Assembly: GCF_000510645.1 (NCBI RefSeq)
Contig: NZ_KI783301.1
Location: 503,104 to 567,103 of the forward strand
DNA: 64,000 nt
Reading direction: 5' to 3'
Source: Thermicanus aegyptius DSM 12793
GTDB lineage: Bacteria; Bacillota; Bacilli; Thermicanales; Thermicanaceae
This document shows positions 27,057 through 35,993 of this stretch, piece by piece; position 1 is the first letter of the stretch, and each line of letters opens with the position of its first letter. The notes below the pieces were generated by a model. That model saw only the letters and a list, made by a program, of their open reading frames with translations, was not told the origin of the DNA and made no database searches. The position numbers and the translations under genes were made by a program.

Positions 27057-27529
27057 ATCTGCTATTGTTCCCAAAATTTAACCATACTTCGATAACCGAT
27101 GAAAGATAATATGGGAACCGCCAATAACCCCAAAACCAATCATGCGATTTTTACCAACCGAAAAAGCGCTTCGCAAAAGAATTAAAAAGTTCTACGAAAT
27201 TACGCTTATTTTTTGACATTCCTCCGTGCACCCTCTTTTTTTCTCTGATTATACCTTGTTGCATCTTTTTTTCCAATCCGTCTCTTTTTCAAGAAAGGAG
27301 ATGATGGGAAGGAAAGAGTGTAGTACAATAAATACAAATTTCATTTCATTGACCCGGGAGAGTATGGATGGGACAAATCCTTCTTTTATGCACCGATCCA
27401 TATGAAAGTTTTTCATAAAGGAGGGTGTAAGAAATCGTTCAAAATGAAAAAAGGGTAAAATTAGAATACGACAAATTTCCGAATCGGAAACGGGAACCAG
27501 AGAGATTGAAGTGAAAATGGCACTGAAGA
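27057..27529 (+). other. Intergenic control region before the two-component system
   Basis: No protein-coding frame of note. It contains a TACAAT -10-like box near 27322, an AAAGCGCTTCGC stretch near 27166 that only loosely resembles a catabolite-response element, and a well-formed AAAGGAGGGTG ribosome-site-like sequence at 27418-27428 that is not followed by a credible long frame. The kinase start at 27530 has no good ribosome site, so the true 5' arrangement of this operon is uncertain. Confidence 0.5.
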
Positions 27530-28381
27530 TTGAGAAAACCGGCTGGTGATTACAAGTTGCTGTCCTACGGATGGTTTTTTTTAATTGTGCTGGTAAGCAT
27601 TTTAAGTCCGGTGATTGGGATCCTCTTGATCATCTTTTATCATCTGTATGAACAAAAAGTTTATTTGCTCCAGATGGAAAACAGGAGGATCAACTTGGAG
27701 CGGGAGCTGCAAAGGATCGAATATATTCAGCTTTCGCAGCAAATCCAGCCCCATTTTCTGTTTAATGCGTTAAACTCTTTGTTAAGTTTGGCCCGCCTGA
27801 AAAGGCTGAACGATTTGATCACCTCATTTGAACATCTTGCTCTGTTTATCCGTTATAAATACCAACCCAAGAAACAGCTGGTTCCCCTTTTTCAGGAGAT
27901 TGACCATATACGGCATTACATCGCTATTCAAAAAATGCGCTTTGGTGACCGCCTCGAAGTTCGTTGGGACGTTGAACCATCGTTAACGAAGGCGGGGATT
28001 CCTCCCTATTTGCTGCAAACGTTAGTGGAAAATGCCTTCAAGCATGGATTGGAGCAGGTGGAAGGTAAAGCAATTTTGTTGATCCGACTTTCCCTTTCCG
28101 CCGAAAACGATAATAAGATGGTCCATTTGATGGTCAAAGACAATGGACCGGGGTTTTCTCCGGTGGTTTTGGACAGTTTGAAGAAGAATCGAGAAGGAGA
28201 CCCAAGCTCTGCCGGTGTTGGATTAAAAAATATTGAACGACGCTTGGATTTGCTGTTTCCTGGCAGGGGAAAGCTGATGATCTCATCGGACAAAAATAAG
28301 GAATCCGGAGGGATAATCACGGTTTCGTGGCCATTGGTATTGATTGAGGAAGATTTACTTGAGCGGGGTGAGAACCGATGA
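27530..28381 (+). CDS. Sensor histidine kinase, LytS/YesM type
   Basis: 283 residues. Residues 10-35 form one membrane helix; a short linker leads to the His_kinase (PF06580) domain with the phospho-acceptor H75 in QIQPHFLFNALNSL, then a HATPase_c domain with the N box LVENAFKHGL near 165 and the G boxes DNGPGFSP and GVGLKNIERRL. There is almost no extracytoplasmic domain, so the signal is probably sensed in the membrane or through a partner. The only in-frame starts are TTG codons (27530 or later) because TGA lies at 27524. It overlaps the response regulator by 4 bases (ATGA). Confidence 0.85.
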   Translation: MRKPAGDYKLLSYGWFFLIVLVSILSPVIGILLIIFYHLYEQKVYLLQMENRRINLERELQRIEYIQLSQQIQPHFLFNALNSLLSLARLKRLNDLITSFEHLALFIRYKYQPKKQLVPLFQEIDHIRHYIAIQKMRFGDRLEVRWDVEPSLTKAGIPPYLLQTLVENAFKHGLEQVEGKAILLIRLSLSAENDNKMVHLMVKDNGPGFSPVVLDSLKKNREGDPSSAGVGLKNIERRLDLLFPGRGKLMISSDKNKESGGIITVSWPLVLIEEDLLERGENR

Positions 28382-29091
28382 ACGTCCTTTTGTTGGATGA
28401 TGAACCTCTGGAGGTGGACCAGTTGGAATATCTCATCCATTCCCATTATCCCATGTGGCAAGTCATCAAAGCGACCAATGCATCAGAAGCCATGGAGAAA
28501 TCGAAATGGATGGTAAAACAGGGAAACTCGCTTCATCTGGGATTGATCGATATTAAACTGCCCGGTAAAACGGGTCTGGAAGTAGCTGCCGAATTGAAGT
28601 CTTTATTTCATGAGATGGATATCATTATTATTTCCGCTTTTCAGGATTTTCACTATGCTCGGTCCTCGATTCAATTGGGAGTTCTGGACTATTTGGTAAA
28701 GCCCGTCCTGGAAGAAGAGCTCTTCAAAATCTTAAAGCGCTATGTGAATCAGCATCCGGAATTTGAGGCCAAATCCCACATGATTCAGAAAGTGCTGCAG
28801 ATTGTCCACGATCATTATAAAGAAAAATTAAATCTTTCCGAGATCGCTTCGGAACTTCACATCAACACCTCTTATCTGAGCCGCCGGTTCCGGGAGGATA
28901 TTGGGTTATCCTTTTCAGATTACTTGCTCAAGTATCGCATTGAGGTGGCCAAGACCCTCTTACACAAAAACCGGGACTGGAGTATGCAAAGAATCGCTGA
29001 AGAGGCGGGCTTTAACAGCCAAAATTATTTCAGCAGCGCCTTCAAAAAACTTACCGGATTATCTCCGAAGGAGTATCAGAATCAATTATGA
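28378..29091 (+). CDS. Response regulator with AraC-type DNA-binding domain (YesN-like)
   Basis: 237 residues. The receiver domain (1-120) has acidic pocket D7/D8, phospho-acceptor D58 in LIDIKLPG and the conserved Lys in DYLVKPV. The C-terminal AraC domain (about 138-237) has two helix-turn-helix units: LSEIASELHINTSYLSRRF and MQRIAEEAGFNSQNYFSSAFK. This kinase/regulator pairing commonly controls adjacent ABC importer operons. It is coupled at both ends: 4-base overlaps with the kinase and with the membrane protein gene. The peptide ABC operon downstream is the likely target. Confidence 0.9.
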   Translation: MNVLLLDDEPLEVDQLEYLIHSHYPMWQVIKATNASEAMEKSKWMVKQGNSLHLGLIDIKLPGKTGLEVAAELKSLFHEMDIIIISAFQDFHYARSSIQLGVLDYLVKPVLEEELFKILKRYVNQHPEFEAKSHMIQKVLQIVHDHYKEKLNLSEIASELHINTSYLSRRFREDIGLSFSDYLLKYRIEVAKTLLHKNRDWSMQRIAEEAGFNSQNYFSSAFKKLTGLSPKEYQNQL

Positions 29092-30314
29092 ATCGTGGAA
29101 AACCGGTCTCCGTCGTACATGTGATCTCTGTCTGGCTATATGGGAGTTTAATTCTCATTTCTGGGGAAACCACCCTGCGATTGGGAGCATTTGGAGGAGC
29201 AGTTTTGTCTGGCAGCTTCTGGTTATCTTATTTTCTTATGTTCTTATGGTTTTGGAAAAAAGGGGAATTTCCCATCGTCAATCCGCGCAAGCGAGATCGA
29301 ATGGGGGAAAAGCTGCTTGCTCTGAGTTACCGCGTGGAGATCGTCACGTTCGAGCTTGTATTGGCGGGGATGCTTCTCCATCTGGTTTTAAACCTCTCGG
29401 TGTTTCAAGCGTACGTCCTTACACTTTTAGCGAGCCTTGCCCTCTTGCTGTTGGCATTCCGGATTCAGCCCGATTTTCGCTGGAACAATTTGGTTCGCTT
29501 GGTGCTTTCGTTGATCTTGGCTTTTTTTCTTCCCATCTACACCTATTTGCAAATAGGTCTAGAAACCGTATATCACAACCTTTTGCATTACCATCCGAAA
29601 GTTTTGCATTTGGAACAATCCGGCCTGCTTCCTTTTCTCATTGCCGGCACCTGCATCCTTTTCGCCAACATGGTTGCCTATTTCATGAATCAGCCGGCTA
29701 GGAGTGTCGATCCGCCCTCTTTTTTGCGAGATCTATGTCTAACCGCCGTCATCTGGTCGGCAGCTGTGATGGCTTTTTCCAGCATCGCTATCGTTGCGAT
29801 CACGGAAAAGATCGAACCTTCTTTCCTGAATGAATTATCCATTTTATTGATGAAAGAGATATCTTCGTCACCGGTCTTTTTCATTTTTTCTGTCATGTTG
29901 CTATTGATTTCCTTTTCCTCTTTAAGTGCTCCCGCCTTTTTGGTGGGAGGATGGAGAGGCCACTCGAAGGAAGTGCAAAAATTAAATCTTTTTGAAGTTC
30001 TGCTCCCTTTCCTGGGAGGAGCGGCGGGGTTGATGACCATTTTTTATTTTCATTGGTCTCTTTTAGATTTTTTTATTCTGTTTGGGATTTTTCAGGGGCC
30101 GTTGGGGGTTTGGAACATGGGGAATCTGTTTCTTCTTGGGGAGAAAGGGGGGGGCATGTGGATTCCTGCTACTGGAGTTTTTGTGGCGATCTTGGCCCAT
30201 ATATTTGCCTCTGCCTCGAGGGATGAAATGGTCATTTGGTCCACAGGGACTGCCTTGGTCTTCTTGCTTGTTACCAGGGTGTTGGGCTCATTCAAACGAG
30301 TAATAAAAGTGTAA
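29088..30314 (+). CDS. Polytopic membrane protein of unknown function
   Basis: 408 residues with about ten to eleven hydrophobic segments spread from end to end (for example 15-30, 37-53, 83-130, 143-165, 183-205, 220-245, 260-285, 305-345, 360-385). I recognise no family: there is no transporter signature, no ABC coupling motif and no peptidase motif. The ATG overlaps the response-regulator stop by 4 bases, so it is made with the two-component system. It could be the sensory partner for a kinase that itself lacks an input domain, or a transporter controlled by it; both are inference. A promoter for the binding-protein gene follows it. Confidence 0.75.
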   Translation: MNRGKPVSVVHVISVWLYGSLILISGETTLRLGAFGGAVLSGSFWLSYFLMFLWFWKKGEFPIVNPRKRDRMGEKLLALSYRVEIVTFELVLAGMLLHLVLNLSVFQAYVLTLLASLALLLLAFRIQPDFRWNNLVRLVLSLILAFFLPIYTYLQIGLETVYHNLLHYHPKVLHLEQSGLLPFLIAGTCILFANMVAYFMNQPARSVDPPSFLRDLCLTAVIWSAAVMAFSSIAIVAITEKIEPSFLNELSILLMKEISSSPVFFIFSVMLLLISFSSLSAPAFLVGGWRGHSKEVQKLNLFEVLLPFLGGAAGLMTIFYFHWSLLDFFILFGIFQGPLGVWNMGNLFLLGEKGGGMWIPATGVFVAILAHIFASASRDEMVIWSTGTALVFLLVTRVLGSFKRVIKV

Positions 30315-30356
30315 AAAATAGAAATAAAATTGAAATACAGGATGAGACCAATCTTT

Positions 30357-30362
30357 TATAAT
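30357..30362 (+). promoter_or_regulatory. Candidate promoter of the peptide ABC operon
   Basis: TATAAT 60 bases before the binding-protein start. The hexamer 17 bases upstream (AATACA) is a poor -35, as expected for a promoter that needs an activator such as the adjacent AraC-type regulator. Confidence 0.5.
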
Positions 30363-30422
30363 ACCCCTTAAAGATATTCATCTTTAAAGTTTTTCTTCTT
30401 TTTTGAAAAAGGGGGTATACAG

Positions 30423-32024
30423 ATGAGATGGTTTTTTCGTGTAATGATAACCGTTTTTGTACTAGGTGCAATCGTTGCAGGATGTTCTTTCAATTCGCCG
30501 CCACAATCAGCCGGTGAAAACGCTGCTCGGGAAAAGTCGATTGTGATCGGGTTACAGGCTGAGCCGACCTCTTTGGATGCCCATCAGATTTCGGATTACA
30601 ATTCCAGCCGGGCAGCGATGGAAATGTATGACCAGCTGGTACAGTTTAAAGATGAGAGTACGGAGATTGAGCCCGATCTAGCGGAAAAGTGGGATGTGTC
30701 CAAGGACGGCTTGGAATACACGTTCTATTTGCGGAAAGATGTCAAGTTTCATGATGGAACTCCTTTTAATGCAGAAGCGGTAAAATTCAGCATTGACCGT
30801 CAAATTGATCCAAAACATCCCTACCATGATTCCGGCCAGTTCGCTTACGCCGAGTTTACGTTTGGCATGGTGGATCATGTGGAGGTGGTGGACGAGTATA
30901 CCGTAAAAATCGTGCTGAAGGAGCCGTATGCTCCGTTTTTAAGCAATTTGGCCATGCACGCAGCCAGCATTGTCAGTCCGACAGCCGTCAAGCAATACGG
31001 AAAGGATTTCTCAAGACATCCGGTCGGAACCGGTCCATTCAAGTTTGTGAGCTGGAATCCCGGGGTAGAAGTGATTCTCGAAAAAAATCCGGAGTATTTT
31101 AAAGGGGCTCCCAAGATCGACAAGCTTATCTTCAAGCCCATTACGGAAGACCAAACCCGTTTGACCGAATTGGAAGCGGGGAATCTGGACTTGATTGTCA
31201 ATGTCCCGCCCGATGACTTGGAAAGGTTGAAGGCAGACCCTAATCTACAGGTGATTGAGCAATCGGGGATGCACGTCTGGTGGACAGCCTTTAATACCCA
31301 AAAGAAACCTTTTAATGATGTACGGGTAAGGCAAGCGGTCAATTATGCCATCAACAAAGAAGCGATCGTAAACGAAATTTTGAAAGGGACGGGGGAACTT
31401 GCCAATTCTCCTTTGCCGCCAAGCATCTGGGGGCATAATCCCAATGTGAAAAACTACGAGTACAATCCGGAAAAAGCAAAACAGCTTTTGGCGGAAGCGG
31501 GTTACCCGAACGGGTTTGAAGTAACGTATGGGGTGCCTGAATCTGGATCGGGCATGCAACAGCCAACCACGATGGCCGCTGCCATCCAAGCGGATCTGGA
31601 AAAAGTAGGCATACGTGTTAAGATACAAACGTTCGAATGGGGATCTTACCTGGATAAGGTTTTTGTACCATACGATCAACAAAAGGATATGGACATGCAT
31701 CAGATGTCCTGGATCGGAGATAACGGGGACCCGGATAATTTCCTCTATATCTTGTTTAGCAGCAAGCAATGGCCGACCGCCGGTTTTAATGATGCTTATT
31801 ACAAGAATGAAGAAGTGGATAAATTGCTGGATGAGGCCCGGGTGACGAATGATAAGAAGAAACGAACCGAACTGTATGAAAAAGCCCAGGAATTGATCTT
31901 AAAAGATGCTCCATGGATTATCGTTGATCATGAAAAACAGATTGTGGTTGCCCAAAAGAACGTGAAAAACTTCAAGCTGCATCCAACGGGAGTTTTCCGA
32001 TTTGCCAATGTCGATGTTGATTAA
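30423..32024 (+). CDS. Peptide ABC transporter substrate-binding lipoprotein
   Basis: 533 residues of the SBP_bac_5 (OppA/DppA/NikA) family. A signal peptide with lipobox VAGC (Cys at about residue 20) anchors it to the membrane. Family text: YTFYLRKDVKFHDGTPFNAEAVKFS, HPVGTGPFKFVSW, and the C-terminal YEKAQELILKDAPWIIVDHE. It captures peptides, or possibly glutathione or nickel-type ligands, for the permeases that follow. ATG 30423 has AAAAAGGGGG upstream. It is separated from the permease gene by 237 bases that contain a structured element. It is about 40 percent similar by eye to the binding protein at 41.3 kb. Confidence 0.92.
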   Translation: MRWFFRVMITVFVLGAIVAGCSFNSPPQSAGENAAREKSIVIGLQAEPTSLDAHQISDYNSSRAAMEMYDQLVQFKDESTEIEPDLAEKWDVSKDGLEYTFYLRKDVKFHDGTPFNAEAVKFSIDRQIDPKHPYHDSGQFAYAEFTFGMVDHVEVVDEYTVKIVLKEPYAPFLSNLAMHAASIVSPTAVKQYGKDFSRHPVGTGPFKFVSWNPGVEVILEKNPEYFKGAPKIDKLIFKPITEDQTRLTELEAGNLDLIVNVPPDDLERLKADPNLQVIEQSGMHVWWTAFNTQKKPFNDVRVRQAVNYAINKEAIVNEILKGTGELANSPLPPSIWGHNPNVKNYEYNPEKAKQLLAEAGYPNGFEVTYGVPESGSGMQQPTTMAAAIQADLEKVGIRVKIQTFEWGSYLDKVFVPYDQQKDMDMHQMSWIGDNGDPDNFLYILFSSKQWPTAGFNDAYYKNEEVDKLLDEARVTNDKKKRTELYEKAQELILKDAPWIIVDHEKQIVVAQKNVKNFKLHPTGVFRFANVDVD

Positions 32025-32065
32025 CAGCGGGAGGAGGGGGGATTTCCCTCGTTAACCATCTATGA

Positions 32066-32240
32066 GTGCCGGGCATGGGTGTGATCTCTAGGATGGATGT
32101 CCCAAACGGTGCTGGCGAGCGCCTACCTTATACAGAGCGTAAGGGTGTCCGTACGGAACAGCCCCGGGAGACGTACCGTCTAGTTCGGGGACCGCATGCT
32201 AGATGATGAGGACGGGGGAATGGCCCCCTCCTATTCGAAT
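32066..32240 (+). ncRNA. Structured RNA, possible 5' fragment of a group II intron
   Basis: The space between the binding-protein and permease genes holds a GC-rich, hairpin-dense block. It opens with GTGCC at 32066, the kind of start group II introns use, then GGCATGGGTGTGATCTCTAGG and a GTCCC, text that resembles intron domain I. Clear local pairs: TCC-GTAC-GGA (32148-32157) and CCCCG/CGGGG enclosing AGAC/GTCT (32163-32190). There is no reverse transcriptase frame and no domain V, so if it is an intron only a 5' piece remains. The alternative is an unknown operon-internal RNA that lowers expression of the downstream genes relative to the binding protein. Confidence 0.4.
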
Positions 32241-32261
32241 GAAAACGGGGAGGAGTCATCG

Positions 32262-33206
32262 TTGGGGATCTATGTTGTGAAACGTCTACTCGCATTGATA
32301 CCCGTTCTGCTCGGCGTAACGATTTTAACCTTCTCCATCATGCATCTTTCTCCGGGGGACCCTGCCAAGATCATTTTGGGTTCCAAGGCGACGGAAGAGT
32401 CTATCCGTCAGCTCCGGGCAGAACTTGGACTGGATCTCCCCATATACCAGCAATATTTGCGCTGGTTGGGAAACATCTTGAGAGGAGATTGGGGGCGTTC
32501 GATTCAGATGAAGATGGAGGTGCTTCCTTTAATCTTGAATAGGTTTGGAGCCACTTTGATTCTCACTTTGGCAAGCGCCGGTTTGGCAACGGTTTTTGGA
32601 GTGCTGTCGGGAATCATAGCTGCCCAAAAGAAGTATACCTGGATTGATCGATTGCTCATGTTGATTGTTCTTGTGGGCTTTGGTATGCCGGTGTTCTGGT
32701 TGGGAATTTTGTTGCAAATCACCTTTGGCTTAAAATTGAATATATTGCCAATTTCGGGTATGTATTCTCCCGGCCAAAACGGTTTTTTGGATCTCTTCAA
32801 ACATCTGATTCTTCCTTCCATCAGCTTGGCTGTCGGTTCGGGGGCAATCATCGCCCGCATGACCCGTTCAAGCATGCTCGAAGTCTTTGGGCAAGACTAT
32901 ATTCGCACCGCACGGGCTAAAGGATTACGGGAGAAAAAAGTCATATACAAGCACGCATTGAAGAATGCATTTATTCCGATTATGACCGTGATCGGGATGC
33001 AGATTGGCTTTTTGTTGGCAGGTGCGGTGTTGGTGGAGATGGTTTTTTCTTGGCCCGGTATCGGCACCTTGATGGTGAACGGAATTTTGGCCCGGGATTT
33101 TCCCTTGGTTCAGGGAATTATTCTCTTTGTTGCAACTTCCTACGTCCTGATCAACTTAGTTGTGGACATTTTGTATGCATATTTGGATCCTAGAATTTCT
33201 TATTAA
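32262..33206 (+). CDS. Peptide ABC transporter permease, DppB type
   Basis: 314 residues with six membrane segments. The N-terminus KRLLALIPVLLGVTILTFSIMHLSPGDPA and the ELGLDLPIYQQYLRWLGNILRGDWG loop are DppB hallmarks; the EAA-type coupling loop DYIRTARAKGLREKKVIYKHALKNA lies near residue 215. TTG 32262 has GGGGAGGAG 6 bases upstream and gives the usual N-terminus; an ATG at 32196 would add 22 hydrophilic residues encoded by the structured block and is less likely. Confidence 0.92.
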   Translation: MGIYVVKRLLALIPVLLGVTILTFSIMHLSPGDPAKIILGSKATEESIRQLRAELGLDLPIYQQYLRWLGNILRGDWGRSIQMKMEVLPLILNRFGATLILTLASAGLATVFGVLSGIIAAQKKYTWIDRLLMLIVLVGFGMPVFWLGILLQITFGLKLNILPISGMYSPGQNGFLDLFKHLILPSISLAVGSGAIIARMTRSSMLEVFGQDYIRTARAKGLREKKVIYKHALKNAFIPIMTVIGMQIGFLLAGAVLVEMVFSWPGIGTLMVNGILARDFPLVQGIILFVATSYVLINLVVDILYAYLDPRISY

Positions 33207-33222
33207 GTAGGGGTTGAAAAAG

Positions 33223-34125
33223 ATGGAAATGCCTGAAGTGGAGAAAAAAGGGATGGCAGCCGCGGATGGGAAGAAGAAGCACCCCGGGCCATGGGCTTTG
33301 GCTTGGAAGAAGTTAAAAAAGGACAAAGCAGCGGTTTTTGGAGGCATCATTTTATTGGTGATCATCGCACTCTCCCTTCTTGCCCCGATTTTACCTTTAC
33401 AAGATCCGGAAGCGACCAATCTGGGCAAGCGTTTGTTGCCTCCGGGGACGGAGGGGCATCTCCTGGGCACGGACCAGCTGGGTCGGGACCTGTTCAGTCG
33501 CTTAATTTGGGGAGGTCGCGTTTCCGTTACCGTGGGTTTTTTCGCCGTGTTCATCGCAATGGCGATCGGAACGTTATTGGGTTTGGTGGCAGGATATTTC
33601 CAGAAGTTTTTCGACAGCTTGATCATGCGGACGATGGATATTTTGATGGCCTTCCCATACGTTCTGTTGGCGATCGCCATCATCGCAGCTTTAGGACCGG
33701 GGCTAATGAATACCATGATTGCGGTAAGCATGGTTGGGATACCATACTATGCGCGCATCGTGAGGGGTAGCACCCTCTCTTTCCGGGAAATGGAGTTTGT
33801 CCTAGCGGAACGTGCAATGGGCGCAGGCCATGGACACATTATCCTCTATCATATTCTTCCAAACTGTTTGCCTCCATTAATCGTAGCTGCCAGCCTGGAT
33901 GTGGGATGGATGATTCTGGCCGCTTCCGGGATGAGTTTTCTGGGGTTGGGTGCTCAGCCGCCCATGGCAGAGTGGGGTGTTATGTTGAGTGAAGGCCGGA
34001 AATTTATCCGGGTTGCCCCGCATGTCAGCGTATTGCCGGGAATGGCCATCTTCTTGGTGGTTTTGGCACTTAATCTCGTAGGAGATGGACTTCGCGACGC
34101 TTTGGATCCCAAAGCGAAAGCATAA
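33223..34125 (+). CDS. Peptide ABC transporter permease, DppC type
   Basis: About 300 residues. A hydrophilic N-terminal tail precedes the first helix (AVFGGIILLVIIALSLLAPILPL); the GTDQLGRDLFSRLIWGGRVSV text marks DppC-type subunits, and the coupling loop FVLAERAMGAGHGHIILYHILPN lies near residue 205, followed by GMSFLGLGAQPPMAEWG. ATG 33223 follows AGTAGGGGTTG; ATG 33214 is an alternative. The stop is 23 bases before the DUF1028 start. Confidence 0.92.
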   Translation: MEMPEVEKKGMAAADGKKKHPGPWALAWKKLKKDKAAVFGGIILLVIIALSLLAPILPLQDPEATNLGKRLLPPGTEGHLLGTDQLGRDLFSRLIWGGRVSVTVGFFAVFIAMAIGTLLGLVAGYFQKFFDSLIMRTMDILMAFPYVLLAIAIIAALGPGLMNTMIAVSMVGIPYYARIVRGSTLSFREMEFVLAERAMGAGHGHIILYHILPNCLPPLIVAASLDVGWMILAASGMSFLGLGAQPPMAEWGVMLSEGRKFIRVAPHVSVLPGMAIFLVVLALNLVGDGLRDALDPKAKA

Positions 34126-34148
34126 AAGCAAAGGGAAGGATGATCCAC

Positions 34149-35006
34149 ATGACTTTTTCCATTGTCGGTTTTGATCCGAAAACAGGAGAATTGGGCGTTG
34201 CCGTCGCTTCCAAATTCCTTGCGGTCGGTTCTTTGGTGCCCTGGGCTAAGGCGGGCGTCGGAGCGGTGGCAACCCAATCGTGGGCTAATGTAGATTATGG
34301 ATACAAAGGCTTGGAACTCCTCGCAAAAGGAAAATCGGCCCAAGAGGTATTAAATCAGCTTGTTGCGGAAGATGAGCACAAGGAAGTTCGACAGGTGGGG
34401 ATGGTCGATGCCATGGGTAATGCGGCAACCTATACCGGGGAAATGTGTTATCCGTGGGCGGGTGGAATTACAGGACCTAATTTTTCTTGCCAGGGGAATA
34501 TCCTGGTGAGTGAAGAAACGGTGAAAGCTATGGCCAATACGTTTCAGCATGCCGAAGGGACGTTGGCCGAACGCTTGCTGAAAGCTTTGTTGGCGGGAGA
34601 GAAAGCAGGAGGGGACAGCCGGGGGAAACAGTCGGCTAGCCTGTTGGTGGTGAAGAAAGGAGGAGGTTATGGCGGAAATCACGACCGCTACATCGACCTG
34701 CGTGTGGATGACCATGCCGAACCTGTAAGTGAATTGCTCCGGATCTATGGATTGCATCAACTTTATTTTAACCGCACTCGTCCGGAAGACCTCTTACCAG
34801 TCGAAGGAGAGTTGAAAACGAGGCTGATGGAATATTTGCTGAAACTCGGTTACGTAAAATCGGTCGAAGTCAATGATCATGAACTGTACGAAGCCGTAAA
34901 ATCATTCCATTTGATCGAGAATTTTGACGAGCGCGTTCAGGAACCGGGTTGGATCGACCGGAAAGTGGTTGAATTTATGGAACAGCTTGTGACGACAAAA
35001 GGGTGA
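34149..35006 (+). CDS. DUF1028-family (Ntn-hydrolase-like) protein
   Basis: 285 residues. The N-terminus MTFSIVGFDPKTGELGVAVASKFLAVGSLVPWA and the ATQSWANVDYG segment identify DUF1028; the last 70 residues add a peptidoglycan-unrelated helical tail (YLLKLGYVKSVEVNDHELYEA). The family has an Ntn-hydrolase fold in known structures, where a Thr or Ser after the initiator Met could act as nucleophile; T2 is present here if ATG 34149 is the start, which has AAGGGAAGG 9 bases upstream. The family often lies in peptide ABC operons, so a role in processing an imported peptide or amide is likely (inference). Biochemical function is not established. Confidence 0.83.
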   Translation: MTFSIVGFDPKTGELGVAVASKFLAVGSLVPWAKAGVGAVATQSWANVDYGYKGLELLAKGKSAQEVLNQLVAEDEHKEVRQVGMVDAMGNAATYTGEMCYPWAGGITGPNFSCQGNILVSEETVKAMANTFQHAEGTLAERLLKALLAGEKAGGDSRGKQSASLLVVKKGGGYGGNHDRYIDLRVDDHAEPVSELLRIYGLHQLYFNRTRPEDLLPVEGELKTRLMEYLLKLGYVKSVEVNDHELYEAVKSFHLIENFDERVQEPGWIDRKVVEFMEQLVTTKG

Positions 35007-35011
35007 AAAAA

Positions 35012-35980
35012 ATGGCCAAGTTGTTGGAGGTCAAGAATCTCAAGGTCTCCTTTCGGCAAGAAGAAAAACAGGTGAATACCATCAATGGAGTCGGCTTTAC
35101 TCTAAATCATGGCGAAACGTTGGGAATCGTAGGGGAGTCGGGATGCGGGAAGAGCGTCACCTCCTTATCCGTCATGGGGCTTCTTCCTAAAGAAAATTTC
35201 ACAATCGAGGAAGGGGAAATCTGGTTCGACGGCAAGAACCTTCTTGAGATGACGGATGAGGAATATTGCAAGATTCGCGGGAAGGAGATCGCCATGATCT
35301 TTCAGGAGCCGATGACTTCGTTGAATCCGGTGTTCACGATTGGCAACCAGCTGATTGAAACCATCATGGAACACAGTTCTCTGAGCAAAAAGGATGCGTT
35401 TCGCAGGGGAGTCGAAATGTTGAAAAAAGTGGGCATCCCCCGGGCCGAGGAGATCATGTCGGAATATCCCCATCGGCTGTCAGGAGGCATGCGCCAGAGA
35501 GTCATGATTGCGATGGCGATGGTGTTAAATCCCAAACTGCTCATTGCGGATGAGCCGACAACCGCTCTTGATGTGACGATCCAGGCACAAATACTCGATC
35601 TGATGAGAAGCCTGAAAAATGAGTTGAATACTGCCATCATCATGATTACGCATGATCTGGGGGTGGTTGCGGAAATCTGTGACCGGGTGGCGGTGATGTA
35701 TGCAGGAGAGATCGTCGAGGAAGGCGGAATCAGGGAGATTTTCAAAAACCCGAAGCACCCGTATACCCTCGGTCTCTTCCAGGCAATGCCGAGCATGCGA
35801 GAAGAACAGGAACGCCTCTATTCGATTCCAGGGTCGGTGCCGACACCCGATGAGATGCCGATTGGATGCCGTTTTGCCCCCAGATGTGAGCACGCCAAAC
35901 CGGAATGCCATGTCCAATCTCCCAAAAGGGTACAGGTTGGACCGGATCACTCTACCTGTTGTTGGCTCTATTCTTCATAA
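35012..35980 (+). CDS. Peptide ABC transporter ATPase, DppD/OppD type
   Basis: 322 residues: Walker A GESGCGKS near residue 39, signature [14 protein letters not shown] near 153, Walker [13 protein letters not shown] near 172, H-loop [11 protein letters not shown]. The C-terminal oligopeptide-transporter domain has the cysteine cluster [14 protein letters not shown]...CC that holds an Fe-S site in DppD-type proteins. ATG 35012 has AAGGG 8 bases upstream; GTG 35003, overlapping the previous stop, is also in frame. Confidence 0.94.
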   Translation: MAKLLEVKNLKVSFRQEEKQVNTINGVGFTLNHGETLGIVGESGCGKSVTSLSVMGLLPKENFTIEEGEIWFDGKNLLEMTDEEYCKIRGKEIAMIFQEPMTSLNPVFTIGNQLIETIMEHSSLSKKDAFRRGVEMLKKVGIPRAEEIMSEYPHRLSGGMRQRVMIAMAMVLNPKLLIADEPTTALDVTIQAQILDLMRSLKNELNTAIIMITHDLGVVAEICDRVAVMYAGEIVEEGGIREIFKNPKHPYTLGLFQAMPSMREEQERLYSIPGSVPTPDEMPIGCRFAPRCEHAKPECHVQSPKRVQVGPDHSTCCWLYSS

Positions 35981-35993
35981 GGAGAGAAAATGT

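Noticed and set aside
27160-27180. cre-like site before the two-component system
   Set aside because: AAAGCGCTTCGC has a spacing error relative to the catabolite-response consensus on either strand.
28901-29701. 266-codon frame across the response regulator and membrane protein
   Set aside because: Out of frame with two well-supported genes; no motif.
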